A stretch of 64,000 bases of DNA from Actinernus sp. WN-2022 (taxonomy: Eukaryota > Cnidaria > Anthozoa > Actiniaria > Actinernidae). Below, one piece after another: positions 56,901 to 64,000 of this stretch. Made by a program: the position numbers and the translations under genes. The stretch lies in assembly GCA_030867875.1 (NCBI GenBank), contig JAOWCC010000577.1, positions 156,728,344-156,792,343 on the forward strand. The letters run 5' to 3'. Position 1 is the first letter of the stretch. Each line of letters begins with the position of its first letter. Below the pieces are notes generated by a model. It saw nothing but the letters and a program-made list of their open reading frames with translations, was not told the origin of the DNA and ran no database searches.

Positions 56901-59900
56901 CGTACATCACCTCACCATGACATAGCACCAATCGTACATCAACTCACCATGACATAGCACCAATCGTACATTGACTCACCATGACATAGCACCAATCGTA
57001 CATCAACTTACCATGACATAGCACCAATCGTACATTGACTCACCATGACATAGCACCAATCGTACATCACCTCACCATGACATAGCACCAATCGTACATC
57101 GACTCACCATGACATAGCGCCAATCGTACATTGACTCACCATGACATAGCACCAATCGTACATTGACTCACCATGACATAGCACCAATCGTACATCGACT
57201 CACCATGACATAGCACCAATCGTACATTTACTCACCATGACATAGCACCAATCGTACATCGACTCACCATGACATAGCACCAATCGTACATCAACTTACC
57301 ATGACATAGCACCAATCGTACATTGACTCACCATGACATAGCACCAATCGTACATCACCTCACCATGACATAGCACCAATCGTACATCGACTTACCATGA
57401 CATAGCGCCAATCGTACATCAACTTACCATGACATAGCACCAATCGTACATTGACTCACCATGACATAGCACCAATCGTACATCACCTCACCATGACATA
57501 GCACCAATCGTACATCGACTTACCATGACATAGCGCCAATCGTACATTGACTCACCATGACATAGCACCAATCGTACATTGACTCACCATGACATAGCAC
57601 CAATCGTACATCAACTCACCATGACATAGCACCAATCGTACATTGACTTACCATGACATAGCACCAATCGTACATCAACTTACCATGACATAGCACCAAT
57701 CGTACATTGACTCACCATGACATAGCACCAATCGTACATCACCTCACCATGACATAGCACCAATCGTACATCGACTCACCATGACATAGCGCCAATCGTA
57801 CATTGACTCACCATGACATAGCACCAATCGTACATCACCTCACCATGACATAGCACCAATCGTACATCGACTCACCATGACATAGCACCAATCGTACATT
57901 GACTCACCATGACATAGCACCAATCGTACATCACCTCACCATGACATAGCACCAATCGTACATCGACTCACCATGACATAGCGCCAATCGTACATTGACT
58001 CACCATGACATAGCACCAATCGTATATTGACTCACCATGACATAGCACCAATCGTACATCGACTCACCATGACATAGCACCAATCGTACATCAACTCACC
58101 ATGACATAGCACCAATCGTACATTGACTCACCATGACATAGCACCAATCGTACATCACCTCACCATGACATAGCACCAATCGTACATTGACTCACCATGA
58201 CATAGCACCAATCGTACATCACCTCACCATGACATAGCACCAATCGTACATTGACTCACCATGACATAGCACCAATCGTACATCACCTCACCATGACATA
58301 GCACCAATCGTACATCAACTCACCATGACATAGCACCAATCGTACATTGACTCACCATGACATAGCACCAATCGTACATCAACTTACCATGACATAGCAC
58401 CAATCGTACATTGACTCACCATGACATAGCACCAATCGTACATCACCTCACCATGACATAGCACCAATCGTACATCGACTCACCATGACATAGCGCCAAT
58501 CGTACATTGACTCACCATGACATAGCACCAATCGTACATTGACTCACCATGACATAGCACCAATCGTACATCGACTCACCATGACATAGCACCAATCGTA
58601 CATTGACTCACCATGACATAGCACCAATCGTACATCGACTCACCATGACATAGCACCAATCGTACATCAACTTACCATGACATAGCACCAATCGTACATT
58701 GACTCACCATGACATAGCACCAATCGTACATCACCTCACCATGACATAGCACCAATCGTACATCGACTTACCATGACATAGCGCCAATCGTACATTGACT
58801 CACCATGACATAGCACCAATCGTACATTGACTCACCATGACATAGCACCAATCGTACATCAACTCACCATGACATAGCACCAATCGTACATTGACTCACC
58901 ATGACATAGCACCAATCGTACATCAACTTACCATGACATAGCACCAATCGTACATTGACTCACCATGACATAGCACCAATCGTACATCACCTCACCATGA
59001 CATAGCACCAATCGTACATCGACTCACCATGACATAGCGCCAATCGTACATTGACTCACCATGACATAGCACCAATCGTACATCACCTCACCATGACATA
59101 GCACCAATCGTACATCGACTCACCATGACATAGCACCAATCGTACATTGACTCACCATGACATAGCACCAATCGTACATCACCTCACCATGACATAGCAC
59201 CAATCGTACATCGACTCACCATGACATAGCGCCAATCGTACATTGACTCACCATGACATAGCACCAATCGTACATTGACTCACCATGACATAGCACCAAT
59301 CGTACATCACCTCACCATGACATAGCACCAATCGTACATCGACTCACCATGACATAGCGCCAATCGTACATTGACTCACCATGACATAGCACCAATCGTA
59401 CATCACCTCACCATGACATAGCACCAATCGTACATCGACTCACCATGACATAGCGCCAATCGTACATTGACTCACCATGACATAGCACCAATCGTATATT
59501 GACTCACCATGACATAGCACCAATCGTACACCGACTCACCATGACATAGCACCAATCGTACATTGACTCACCATGACATAGCACCAATCGTACATCACCT
59601 CACCATGACATAGCACCAATCGTACATCGACTCACCATGACATAGCGCCAATCGTACATTGACTCACCATGACATAGCACCAATCGTACATTGACTCACC
59701 ATGACATAGCACCAATCGTACATTGACTCACCATGACATAGCACCAATCGTACATTGACTCACCATGACATAGCGCCAATCGTACATTGACTCACCATGA
59801 CATAGCACCAATCGTACATCGACTCACCATGACATAGCACCAATCGTACATTGACTCACCATGACATAGCACCAATCGTACATCACCTCACCATGACATA

Positions 59901-62855
59901 GCACCAATCGTACATCGACTCACCATGACATAGCGCCAATCGTACATTGACTCACCATGACATAGCACCAATCGTACATTGACTCACCATGACATAGCAC
60001 CAATCGTACACCGACTCACCATGACATAGCACCAATCGTACATTGACTCACCATGACATAGCACCAATCGTACATCACCTCACCATGACATAGCACCAAT
60101 CGTACATCGACTCACCATGACATAGCGCCAATCGTACATTGACTCACCATGACATAGCACCAATCGTACATTGACTCACCATGACATAGCACCAATCGTA
60201 CATTGACTCACCATGACATAGCACCAATCGTACATTGACTCACCATGACATAGCGCCAATCGTACATTGACTCACCATGACATAGCACCAATCGTACATC
60301 GACTCACCATGACATAGCACCAATCGTACATTGACTCACCATGACATAGCACCAATCGTACATCACCTCACCATGACATAGCACCAATCGTACATCGACT
60401 CACCATGACATAGCGCCAATCGTACATTGACTCACCATGACATAGCACCAATCGTACATTGACTCACCATGACATAGCACCAATCGTACATCGACTCACC
60501 ATGACATAGTCCCTTTACGGTAATGCTATTTTAAAAGCTACTTCACGACACGGCTTTATCTAAGGTATTAAACTTTGTTGTCAATCACAGCGAGTATGTT
60601 TGCAAATAACGGGAAAACATTGACTATGCCAGATATATATTACAATCCTTTTCATATTTTTCCTCACCAGGAAATCAACCGATTGAATGAAGACAATTCC
60701 AAGCTGAAGAACCGCATCAGGGAACTAGAAACCAGGGTGAGTTGGCCCCCAATATCCTGTGGGATAATCTATACAGCTGTACGCCGACTGTAATGGTGAT
60801 ACCGCGTGCTCATTTGGGTTAATCAGGCTTTGAATCTATCGCAAAGAACACCTATTGCACTTTTAAATTAGCAAGTATGGCATTTTTTTTATGGGAATGG
60901 ATTTTTCCTTTACAAAGTCATAAACCTAGAAAGTGTGTCTGGACTATCTATCAAAACAGGTTCATAATTTCTTAATATGCGCTCATCCGGCGCCATGGCA
61001 AAACCTAACCATAGCAGTTTTGTACCATGGCGCCCGGCGTTACCGGTACTAATAGTTTTGTTTTCGGCGGATAAGTTTTCAAAGTTCTTGATAAATCCTC
61101 ATTTAATACTCTGGAATATTGAATTTCGTAAGTGTTGTACGTACAACTTGCTATTTGTTGCCAGCGTTAATAATATCGAAATTAGGCCGTCCCCATTTTG
61201 TTCTCTTGCATCAAATGTCAACTGATTTCATTCCGGGGAGTTTTGCTTACATAGAGGTTATTAGTCAAATACCAAGCTAATACGACTGTGTAATTTTACG
61301 AGTCGTATATTTTGGCGAGCTTTTAAGTGAGCCGTACCAGCTGATTAGCCGACTAATAACCTCGATGTAAACATTGCATATTTACACCTATTTTAAAAAG
61401 TGTTGTCCCGTACAAACGGCAAACGACATTCCTAGACCGAAATGGCTTGTGGTTGTAGCTAAAGTCTGGTGAATTCGTTTGTTTCTGGGACAAAAACGTT
61501 GAGACAAATGTAAGTGGTCTCAGGCGAATCCATTTCGGTCTGAGAATGCCGTTTGTCGGGGACAACCTTTTTAAAACAGCTGTATACAGTAAAATGTACC
61601 AGCTACTTCAGGACTACACGACACCTAACCCTACTATAAGCGTTGGTGTGTAGTGCTAGTGCTCTAGCTCACTAAGACAAAGCCTTTAGTCGTATCGTCC
61701 TCTGCATTGAGAAAATAGGATTATTTTCAGTTTTTAGGGACGAAATAAGAAAGCGATCGAAGGTCATGTGCCGTAAGAAATAAGAGAAGGGTCTGGGGCC
61801 GAGAATGGATCGAAGGTGAGGTAGACTACCAAACTGCCTTTGGCCACTAGACGACTGGGTACTAATTTACATAGGCACTAATCAAGTATAAAAATTAAGC
61901 TTTGTCTGCACAATCCGAGCGTGTATGGTCTGCTTAGCGTAGTATTTATGATGTTTGACTTAAATGCCCAAGTATGGGTTCCATCCGCAGTAGAACCGAC
62001 AACCGGCTTTTTTTTTCTCGTTTATCTTTTCTTATTTATACCTGTGAACTCTAGCCACAAATTAGCCCTAAAACCTTGTCGCTTTCCTGGGAACTCATGT
62101 TTACTGGCCGGTTAGGGTATTTTTCATGGTCGGGTTAGGGTTTGTGTATGTGACGTTTCAGACCAAGGGCGGTTTGAGGTCTGGAAACAAGTCTCTACCG
62201 GTGAGGACAAGAACAACTGCATGCGCTTGTGCGTCAACCCCGTTCTGCATATACTTGATAACCAGCCGTGACTTCACGTTACGGGCCTTGCGTGACGGTG
62301 AAAACAGAACCTACACGATGTTTTGTCGAAGTAAAAAGTAGGAACATTAAACTTCAGAGAAGACCAATCAAAATGATCACTGACTCTGTGGTAACTTTGA
62401 GCTGGTGCTGTGAAACTAATAGGTAGAGGAGAAAATCAGTACTTGTTGTGATCATGAGGCGGAGTGACTTTTAGCACGCCATTTTTTGTTTTAAAATTAA
62501 TGCGGTTTTGTGGGGACAGTAGCTGTAAAGTATTCTAACAATTCGGCTTTACCTGGAGTACGAGGCTTCGTTCACACGTATACCAGGGAAATGCTAAAGG
62601 TACAGTACAGTTACCGCCGGCACTATTACTGCCTTGCAGTATTTCTTTCCCCGGTAAACAAAGCCAGGCGTGACGTCAGAGGCGCATGTGACGTCATAAT
62701 AGCGTCAGGTTAGTTGTTATTGATTATGGTTTGTACCCAGCCGGCTTAGCGTCTCTTTTATTTCTTAGGCGACAGGTGTTCTGGGTGAGAAAAGTAAACT
62801 GCTTGCAAGCTTGGAAGAAACGAAGGCTGAACTCAAATCCAAGGGAAATGTCAAG
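38906..62855 (+). CDS. LZTFL1: Leucine zipper transcription factor-like protein 1 (partial, 3' end beyond window)
   Basis: Seven exons with compatible phases: 38906-38908 (start codon only, tentative), 43619-43740, 44238-44432, 45967-46033, 49091-49171, 60671-60736, 62769-62855. The protein begins (M)DIGLNDHHQQNVVHYLRFAR and contains LVEDTYTLDEI, EVESELINTAHTNVLLLRQL, FCQAEKWHLKLQADISELEN and PLNEAGAV, then enters a coiled coil (EINRLNEDNSKLKNRIRELE). These are the hallmark blocks of LZTFL1 (BBS17), a cytoplasmic regulator that binds the BBSome and controls its entry into cilia. The C-terminal half of the coiled coil must lie beyond 64000. Introns are filled with MITEs and minisatellites; intron 5 is 11.5 kb. 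Confidence 0.9.
39560..39951. mobile_element. MITE with nested GTTGGCTCGGG stems
   Basis: Outer ends TCCTGTTTATATGAAGAAAA and its partner TTTTCTTCCTATAAACAGGG. Inside, AGTTGGCTCGGG / GAGCCAACTT pairs occur several times, making three adjoining stem-loops. Probably one element with internal duplication or self-insertion, in LZTFL1 intron 1. Confidence 0.8.
40110..40358. mobile_element. MITE with TTTAGTGGATGCC ends
   Basis: TTAGTTAACTATTTAGTGGA, TGCC on the left and GGCATCCACTAAATAG, TTTTTAACT on the right are inverted. Outer AACTAAATT/AATTTAACT pieces extend the arms. In LZTFL1 intron 1. Confidence 0.75.
41088..41384. mobile_element. MITE, TTTTCAATTGAGTGTC family, copy 3
   Basis: Ends GGTTTTCAATTGAGTGTC and GACACTCGATTGAAAAAC. 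The interior holds four copies of a 30-base unit (GAACCAATCACAAGCAAGTA, then AAAACACA). Same family as 8974-9219 and 9358-9662. In LZTFL1 intron 1. Confidence 0.85.
43330..43580. repeat. Dispersed repeat, copy 2 (ACATTTCTC...CAATCAGAG family)
   Basis: ACATTTCTCAAGTGTTCTCA, TTTATGATA, GATTTAAGC, AATAAAACATG and CCAATCAGAGTA follow the same order as at 31400-31640. An inverted TTTGAGAATACTTGAGAAAT lies just before it. It ends about 40 bases before LZTFL1 exon 2. Confidence 0.65.
43619..43740 (+). CDS. LZTFL1: LZTFL1 exon 2
   Basis: Acceptor TATCTAACAG; 40 codons, DIGLNDHHQQNVVHYLRFAR, then FNRGQRLRGVEACFEDLKDS; ends with two bases of an Arg codon before GTAAGC. A dispersed repeat ends about 40 bases upstream of the acceptor. 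Confidence 0.9.
44238..44432 (+). CDS. LZTFL1: LZTFL1 exon 3
   Basis: Acceptor TTGTTGATAG; completes the Arg codon and encodes LVEDTYTLDEITEMLDGLCA, VVRGEVESELINTAHTNVLL and LRQLFCQAEKWHLKLQADIS to ELEN. This is the most conserved part of the protein. The donor is GTACGT. The open frame reaching back to 44035 is intronic read-through. Confidence 0.95.
45340..45620. repeat. Direct duplication, about 125 bp
   Basis: TTTTGTTCTTGAAATACAAA, TGGTTA...CTTCATGTTTAC...TGATTGAC...ATTCTGGAATAAGAATACAT occurs twice in succession (about 45370-45472 and 45500-45627). The second copy contains an expanded (ACATGT)n run. A shorter piece is at 47755-47800. Confidence 0.75.
45967..46033 (+). CDS. LZTFL1: LZTFL1 exon 4
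   Basis: Acceptor TTCTTATTTAG; encodes ELIEEIAKFEEREFSAVSQK, then SQ, ending in phase 0 before GTAACA. Continues directly from ELENR of exon 3. Confidence 0.85.
46320..46630. repeat. Dispersed repeat shared with 53270-53545, copy 1
   Basis: GTGTATATAGTCATGTTTTT, CAGTTATTTTGG, GTTTATGTAAATCAGGACGA, AATCTGTA and TATTAATGAG occur in the same order in both copies. A stem (GTGCTTTATCAGATTTAC / GTAAATCAGATAAAG) lies at the left. In LZTFL1 intron 4. Confidence 0.8.
47920..48955. mobile_element. 1.04-kb DNA element with 25-bp TIRs and 8-bp target duplication
   Basis: Perfect inverted ends (CAAGGAGGATTGGAAGGCCT, then TCCCA; reverse at 48931-48955) enclose 1,036 bases. GTGTAAAA flanks both sides (47912-47919 and 48956-48963). 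There is no long ORF, so it is non-autonomous. An 8-bp duplication is typical of hAT, P or Merlin transposases. In LZTFL1 intron 4. Confidence 0.9.
49091..49171 (+). CDS. LZTFL1: LZTFL1 exon 5
   Basis: Acceptor TTTCTTCAG; 27 codons, ASLMSQLSQATKLEPLNEAG, then AVPLLQM; donor GTAAGG. The KLxPLNE.G block aligns with the loop just before the coiled coil in vertebrate LZTFL1. Confidence 0.85.
49236..49280. repeat. Poly-G rich simple repeat
   Basis: Runs of G up to 18 with few T/A interruptions, 65 bases after LZTFL1 exon 5. G-quadruplex potential. A similar poly-C run lies at 63190-63215. Confidence 0.85.
49968..50340. repeat. 36-bp minisatellite, about ten copies
   Basis: The unit is CATGTTGGACCAACAATGTT, then AGACTGGTTAGCACCC. 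TGTTGGACCAACA is palindromic, so each unit can form a stem. Period divisible by 3 keeps both strands open; the predicted proteins (LVQHGVLTSLT and LAPHVGPTMLD repeats) are artefacts. Confidence 0.95.
50820..50882. repeat. 21-bp tandem repeat, three copies
   Basis: GGGTTGATTTAGGGTTCAGTT repeated three times with one variant (GACTTAGG). Lies just before the MITE at 50892. Confidence 0.85.
50892..51298. mobile_element. MITE with AGTGCCTATAAGGTCAA ends
   Basis: Ends AGTGCCTATAAGGTCAA and TTGACCTTATAGGCAC, next to TTAA on both sides. Inner arms TATTTCTTGATTTGAGTGTT and AACACTCAAATCAAGAAATA are inverted copies. The termini resemble those of 54376-55273 and a solo end at 5523-5535. Confidence 0.8.
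51300..52920. other. LZTFL1 intron 5 sequence without recognised features
   Basis: No coding exon or repeat border supported here. Low-complexity A/T content and isolated short inverted words only. Confidence 0.5.
52926..53068. repeat. Hairpin with ACCCGGTTGTTC ends
   Basis: CAGGACCCGGTTGTTCTGAG, CAAGGGTAA and the opposite TTACCCTTGCTTCGAACAAC, TAGGTCTGGG form arms of about 29 bases. A small MITE in intron 5. Confidence 0.7.
53270..53545. repeat. Dispersed repeat shared with 46320-46630, copy 2
   Basis: GTGTATATAGTCATG core with CAGTTATTTTGG, GTTTATGTAAATCAGGACGA and TATTAATGAG. The left stem is GTGCTTTATGGGATTTA.AAACTC / GAGTTTGTAAATCCCACAAA. In intron 5. Confidence 0.8.
53703..54323. mobile_element. 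Foldback element with about 150-bp arms
   Basis: Arms 53703-53850 and about 54175-54323 are nearly perfect inverted copies (GACCAGTTCGCGGTAAATTC at the tip, TCCGATGCCAAATAAAAT inside). TA borders both ends. The unique centre contains ACCCTAACCCTAAA. No real ORF. Confidence 0.85.
54376..55273. mobile_element. MITE with TGCCTATGAAGTGAA ends and about 165-bp arms
   Basis: Left arm 54376-54540 and right arm about 55096-55273 are inverted (TGCCTATGAAGTG, TATTTGATTTTATT, CAGAGCGCGAAC, CGTGCTGAAGTCA). The centre includes AT microsatellites (54920-54958) and a (TTGTA)n tract at 55060-55078 that looks like a LINE 3' tail inserted inside. Confidence 0.8.
55559..55832. repeat. Minisatellite GGCTGGGGTAAAGGTC, about 30-bp unit
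   Basis: About nine units of GGCTGGGGTAAAGGTCWAGG, then GTCATCATCG or GTCCTCATC. Units vary from about 24 to 33 bases. In intron 5. Confidence 0.9.
55953..56400. mobile_element. TTAA MITE relative interrupted by a second MITE
   Basis: TTAA, then AGAGGTGGTGTCACGG begins a relative of 24256-24474. At 56103-56304 another MITE with ends GAGCAGATTTCGTATGA and TCATACGAAATCCGC is inserted, bordered by TA (56101-56102 and 56305-56306). The host sequence resumes with ACAAACTGTG, matching 24399 onward. The right end of the host element is worn. Confidence 0.75.
56414..60509. repeat. Minisatellite array, 128 units of exactly 32 bp
   Basis: 4,096 bases equal 128 x 32 with no net indel. The unit starts CACCAATCGTACAT and ends CACCATGACATAG; the four to six bases between vary among CGACT, TTGACT, CAACT and CACCT, plus an A/G difference at base 2. 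Variants occur in a repeating order (TTGACT, CACCT, CGACT, then a CGCC-start unit), giving higher-order structure. 59521-60000 and 60001-60480 are identical. It lies in LZTFL1 intron 5. There are no spacers, so it is not a CRISPR array. Confidence 0.98.
60671..60736 (+). CDS. LZTFL1: LZTFL1 exon 6 (start of coiled coil)
   Basis: Acceptor TTTCCTCACCAG; 22 codons, EINRLNEDNSKLKNRIRELE, then TR, with heptad leucines/isoleucines; donor GTGAGT. It begins 161 bases after the end of the 32-bp array. Confidence 0.9.
61247..61370. repeat. Hairpin with TTACATAGAGGTTATTAGTC ends
   Basis: TTACATAGAGGTTATTAGTC and GACTAATAACCTCGATGTAA are inverted ends of a 124-base element. Inner stems GCTAATACGACT / AGTCGTAT are weaker. 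In LZTFL1 intron 6. Confidence 0.75.
61391..61575. mobile_element. MITE with TTTTAAAAAGTGTTGTCC ends
   Basis: TTTTAAAAAGTGTTGTCC and GGGGACAACCTTTTTAAAA bound about 185 bases. AAACGGCAAACGACATTC / GAATGCCGTTTG and GACCGAAATGG / CCATTTCGGTC form inner stems. In intron 6. Confidence 0.8.
62769..62855 (+). CDS. LZTFL1: LZTFL1 exon 7 (coiled coil)
   Basis: Acceptor TATTTCTTAG; 29 codons, ATGVLGEKSKLLASLEETKA, then ELKSKGNVK; donor GTAATG. Further exons are expected to the right; none is seen between 62856 and 64000. Confidence 0.85.
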
Positions 62856-63406
62856 GTAATGAAAAAGTGTTGTTTATCCTTGCGTGTCCATACAGCCGTA
62901 CCGAATACCGTGTCTAATACTCAGACAGTAGGCGGAACTGCACTTGCCCTAGGTCAGTTATAGATCCCATACCAGAATGACTGCTCTGATTGGTATATTG
63001 CAAATAAACTTAGAGCCATTGTATAAATGGCGTCCAATGTTTAGGAATATTTAGTCTCATATTCATGTGAAAACGGTTTTGTGGCAACGTGAACACGAGG
63101 TTACACGAGGGGGGGTTCCCCCCTCTGCCCAGTCCCAGAAGAGAGACAGACAGAAGTCATCAATGAAAATTTCCCAGAATTCTCCATTTTGCCCCCCCCC
63201 CCCTCCCCCCCTCCCTACGCTCCTGAAACCCTATGAATTGAATCAATAACTATAAGGTATCCTTTTATGTTATCACAAGTAAAGGGGCAATGTCTGAACC
63301 CAAAAAGGAAAAGAGTTCTCATGAAGTAAGACAAAAGTAACTACTCAGATTAGCAGAGTATGCTTACCATCGGTAAACTGGAGAAAATGTGAGGCTTTTT
63401 TGACCA

Positions 63407-63660
63407 AGGATGGCAAAGATGCTTCATTATAGATTCATTCGAAAAATGGCGTCCAATTTAAAAAGCTATTGTCCTGGTAACGTGAACACGAGGCCAGTCA
63501 GTCCACATAAAAGCTTTTGAACGTGAAAGCGAGGCTAGTCAGTCCTAAACAATCGTTAATTAAATTGGACGCCATTTTTCGAATGGGTCTATAAATAACT
63601 TTAGAGCAGCTTGATTTCGGACCACAACGATTTGTAATCCACTTTAATCTTTGCCATCCT
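63407..63660. mobile_element. MITE with AGGATGGCAAAGAT ends
   Basis: AGGATGGCAAAGAT and ATCTTTGCCATCCT are perfect 14-base inverted ends. Inner arms CGAAAAATGGCGTCCAATTT / AAATTGGACGCCATTTTTCG are also perfect. The middle has a direct repeat around AACGTGAACACGAGGC / AACGTGAAAGCGAGGC. Downstream of LZTFL1 exon 7. Confidence 0.85.
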
Positions 63661-64000
63661 CAATCAAAACAGTCTGGAAAGTATACCAGAGCATTTACAA
63701 TATATTTCTCATCTATCTCTGGGTGTTATTTTTGTAGTTTCGTTTTACCGAATCTTGATGGCTTAATTCGATTGCCGGTGTCCCGTTAATCTTCAAGTGC
63801 TGTGCGGCATTTTACCGACATCCTTTTCGGTCTTGGCTTGTTGTTTTTGAAACAGTTGTATACAGCTATTACAAAACTAGAATCGCTGTCGGTCAGTTTG
63901 ACTCAAGCCTAATGTGAATAGGACAGCAGATGTAAATTTTGAAATCGTCAAGTGAAGCCCTGTCATCTGTTCTTGCTTGCTTGATTTAAAATACACAAAT

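Noticed and set aside
56414..60509. CRISPR array
   Set aside because: Units are directly abutting with no unique spacers, differences are single-base variants, and the context is an intron of an animal gene.

Overview
This is animal nuclear DNA, not microbial. Genes are split by GT-AG introns, most of the sequence is AT-rich and non-coding, and it is packed with miniature inverted-repeat elements (MITEs), minisatellites, tRNA-derived SINEs and dead retrotransposons. The gene content (an LZTFL1 orthologue, the C-terminal half of an Iwr1/SLC7A6OS orthologue, single-exon class A GPCRs) and the repeats (DIRS-type elements, LINE-associated SGNH-like ORFs) suggest a cnidarian, most likely an anthozoan such as a stony coral. 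That placement is inference from memory of such genomes, not a computed result.

Layout. 0-4.8 kb: repeats and a few unproven exon-like stretches. 4.8-7.7 kb (+): four terminal exons of an Iwr1-like gene, with MITEs in its introns. 7.2-10.1 kb: a SINE, several MITEs and a foldback whose terminal repeat has become a 42-bp minisatellite. 10.3-11.1 kb (-): a GPCR copy broken by a 13-bp deletion. 11.3-17.8 kb: a stretch bounded by matching inverted termini and GTGTAAA-rich arrays, holding a roughly 57-bp minisatellite, a RecQ-like helicase remnant and one possible first exon. 18-23.5 kb: a decayed DIRS-like tyrosine-recombinase retrotransposon (gag-like, RT, RNase H, recombinase) interrupted by a 5'-truncated LINE with a target-site duplication. 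24-28.6 kb: MITEs, an SGNH-like LINE ORF remnant and duplicated GPCR leader sequence. 29.0-29.9 kb (+): an intact GPCR. 30-38.7 kb: tandem repeats, long hairpins, an inverted SINE pair and a CR1/L2-like fragment. 38.9 kb to beyond the right edge (+): LZTFL1, with seven recognised exons spread over 24 kb; intron 5 alone is 11.5 kb and contains a 4,096-bp array of 128 repeat units of 32 bp.

The real genes are probably unrelated housekeeping or receptor loci: RNA polymerase II nuclear import (Iwr1), ciliary BBSome traffic (LZTFL1) and GPCR signalling. I see no operon, CRISPR array or defence island. The most interesting material is structural: nested insertions, near-perfect palindromes with target-site duplications, paralogous near-empty sites, and minisatellites grown from transposon ends. 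I found no convincing new biological system.
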